Below are positions 41,261-42,421 of a stretch of 42,421 nucleotides of DNA, piece by piece (the stretch's first letter is position 1; each line of letters begins with the position of its first letter). Made by a program: the position numbers and the translations under genes. Location: positions 1 to 42,421 of the forward strand of contig CAZSXU010000030.1 in NCBI GenBank assembly GCA_964610505.1, written 5' to 3'. Below the pieces are notes generated by a model, which worked only from the letters and a program-made list of their open reading frames with translations, did not search any database and had not been told where the DNA came from. Source of the DNA: CAZSXU01 sp964610505 (GTDB lineage Bacteria > Arandabacterota > Arandabacteria > JAGLYR01).

Positions 41261-42421
41261 CACTGGACGTATCCGAGCGCCTTCAATTTCTCGAGTCCGT
41301 CTTCCGAGATGCGTCGCTTGATCCCCGAGGGCGGTGTCTCGGCTGCGATCCAGGCCTCCAGTTCCTCCCGGAATGCAGATGAGATCTCCGGTTCAACGGC
41401 CGCGAGGTTCTCTTTCTCCCCGGGGTCCGTCGTGACTCGGTAGAGTTCCTCACCGGTCAGAGAATCGAGGATGTACTTCCACTTTGGAGTACGGATCGCG
41501 TACATCTCGCCCTGGAAACCGACACGCCTCCGGTTCATGCGAAACCGGCGTTCCAAGTAGGCTAACCCGCCACCCGCGCCGGTGCCCGAAACGACGGGCA
41601 TGAGGCTCGTCCCTTCCACGATCTCGGGCTGGCGGATATCGAGAACGTCGCAGATCGTGGGCATCACATCGATACTCTGCACCAGGTCATCCACGACCCG
41701 ACCCCGGAATCGCCCGTCGGGAAAGACGAAGGCCAGCGGGATCCGTATGGACGATTCATAGAGAAACACCCCGTGCGCGCAGTAGTAGCCGTGATCGAAA
41801 CTCTCTCCGTGGTCAGAGATGAACACGATCAGTGTATTCTCCAACAGACCCCGACCATCGAACTCATTCAACAGCCTGGCAACCTGGTCATCCGCGTGGG
41901 CGATCTCTCCGTCATAAAGCCACACGTGGTGATCCAACCCGAGTTCCTTCTGGATCCAGCGGGGAGGCTCGAGAACGGCGTCCTCCATCGTGTTAACGGG
42001 GAAGCCCGAGTCGTGACCGGGAGGGCCGACCCGTGAGCCGGGGTGCATTTCGTACGGCCCATGAGGTTCGAAGTAGTGGGTCCAGATGAAGTATGGAGCC
42101 CCGGGAAGGCGATCAAGATGCTCGAAGAGCCGGGCGTTGGTATCCTCCGCCGTCCTCTCTTTTTCGGCGAAATCGTCGTCAAAATGATCGAATCCCTGAG
42201 AAAGCCCCGAAGATTCATCGGAGGTCGTGTAGCTGCTCACGAAGGCCGCCGTGTGGTAGCCCCTGGCCTTCAGCCATTCGGCCAGCGTGACGGCCTGTTC
42301 GGGGAGCGGCATACCGTTGGTCCGTGTGCCGTGGGTATGCGGGTAGGTTCCCGTGAAGATTGAGCAGAAGGAAGGAGCCGTGTTCGGAATCTGACAGACG
42401 GCCTGCGTGAACACGACCCCG
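41260..42421 (-). CDS. Sulfatase-superfamily hydrolase, 5' end outside the window
   Basis: At least 387 residues, open to the window edge. The nucleophile region reads QAVCQIPNTAPSFCSIFTGT followed by YPHTHGTR. In this layout threonine (TAPSF), not the Cys/Ser of CxPxR sulfatases, sits at the nucleophile position, as in many LTLPSHAS-type relatives. Metal-site blocks FISDHGESFDHG and HGVFLYESSIRIPLAF are conserved, as is the C-terminal KWKYILDSLTGEELYRVTTD block (DPGEKENLA). The enzyme probably cleaves a phosphate or sulfate ester, perhaps a phosphoglycerol or phosphoethanolamine group (inference). The missing N-terminus should hold the first metal-binding Asp pair and any signal peptide. Confidence 0.8.
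   Translation of the reverse strand, partial: GVVFTQAVCQIPNTAPSFCSIFTGTYPHTHGTRTNGMPLPEQAVTLAEWLKARGYHTAAFVSSYTTSDESSGLSQGFDHFDDDFAEKERTAEDTNARLFEHLDRLPGAPYFIWTHYFEPHGPYEMHPGSRVGPPGHDSGFPVNTMEDAVLEPPRWIQKELGLDHHVWLYDGEIAHADDQVARLLNEFDGRGLLENTLIVFISDHGESFDHGYYCAHGVFLYESSIRIPLAFVFPDGRFRGRVVDDLVQSIDVMPTICDVLDIRQPEIVEGTSLMPVVSGTGAGGGLAYLERRFRMNRRRVGFQGEMYAIRTPKWKYILDSLTGEELYRVTTDPGEKENLAAVEPEISSAFREELEAWIAAETPPSGIKRRISEDGLEKLKALGYVQ

Overview
This window looks like chromosomal DNA from an uncultured, GC-rich, Gram-negative bacterium of the Fibrobacteres-Chlorobi-Bacteroidetes (FCB) type. Five large secreted proteins end in the FlgD-like/T9SS-type C-terminal sorting domain (PNPFNP, then a DVxGRxV-like stretch, then GVYFxxL) that is typical of that group. 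Most genes have a clear purine-rich ribosome binding site. No phylum can be fixed from this sequence alone.

Layout. 1-4.8 kb: the 3' end of tRNA-Glu with its terminator, a four-helix-bundle (S23/IVP-like) gene with two broken relatives, a 200-bp perfect direct repeat, a secreted seven-repeat propeller protein and a decayed beta-helix gene. 4.97-11.9 kb (minus strand): a complete N-type (F-family) ATPase operon in the order atpD-C-Q-R-B-E-F-A-G behind a good sigma70-like promoter. 12-13.6 kb: an insertion-sequence graveyard with an IS3 tail, a truncated REP-associated (Y1) transposase, REP hairpins and tandem repeats. 13.6-19.8 kb: a PDZ protein with a degenerate HExxH site, an Ntn amide hydrolase with TPRs, a lipoprotein with two aspartyl-protease DTG motifs, and a beta-helix protein. 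20.2-29.3 kb: a PKD lipoprotein, a secreted serine beta-lactamase-like hydrolase, a beta-helix/FlgD protein, a small exported NTF2-like protein and a GT-C-like membrane protein. 29.9-39.9 kb: three giant surface proteins (Ig/VCBS, beta-helix/dockerin-like, C10 peptidase/beta-helix), all with FlgD-like tails. 40.3-42.4 kb: a peroxiredoxin with an in-frame UGA at its peroxidatic cysteine codon (a probable selenoprotein) and the 3' part of a sulfatase-superfamily gene.

The two strongest discoveries are these. (1) The peroxiredoxin UGA is followed, after 11 nt, by a GC stem capped by GGUC, which fits a bacterial SECIS element; the usual C-terminal resolving cysteine is also replaced by threonine. 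(2) A family of nested mobile hairpins is scattered between genes. They sit at the same point inside RAYT-type transposon ends, with an ACAG repeat on both sides. Their ends match, and two of them share an apical loop on stems whose sequence differs while pairing is kept.

Functionally, the window mixes envelope and surface export (secreted repeat proteins and hydrolases), an ion-translocating accessory ATPase and peroxide defence. The intergenic DNA is dominated by small non-autonomous repeats.
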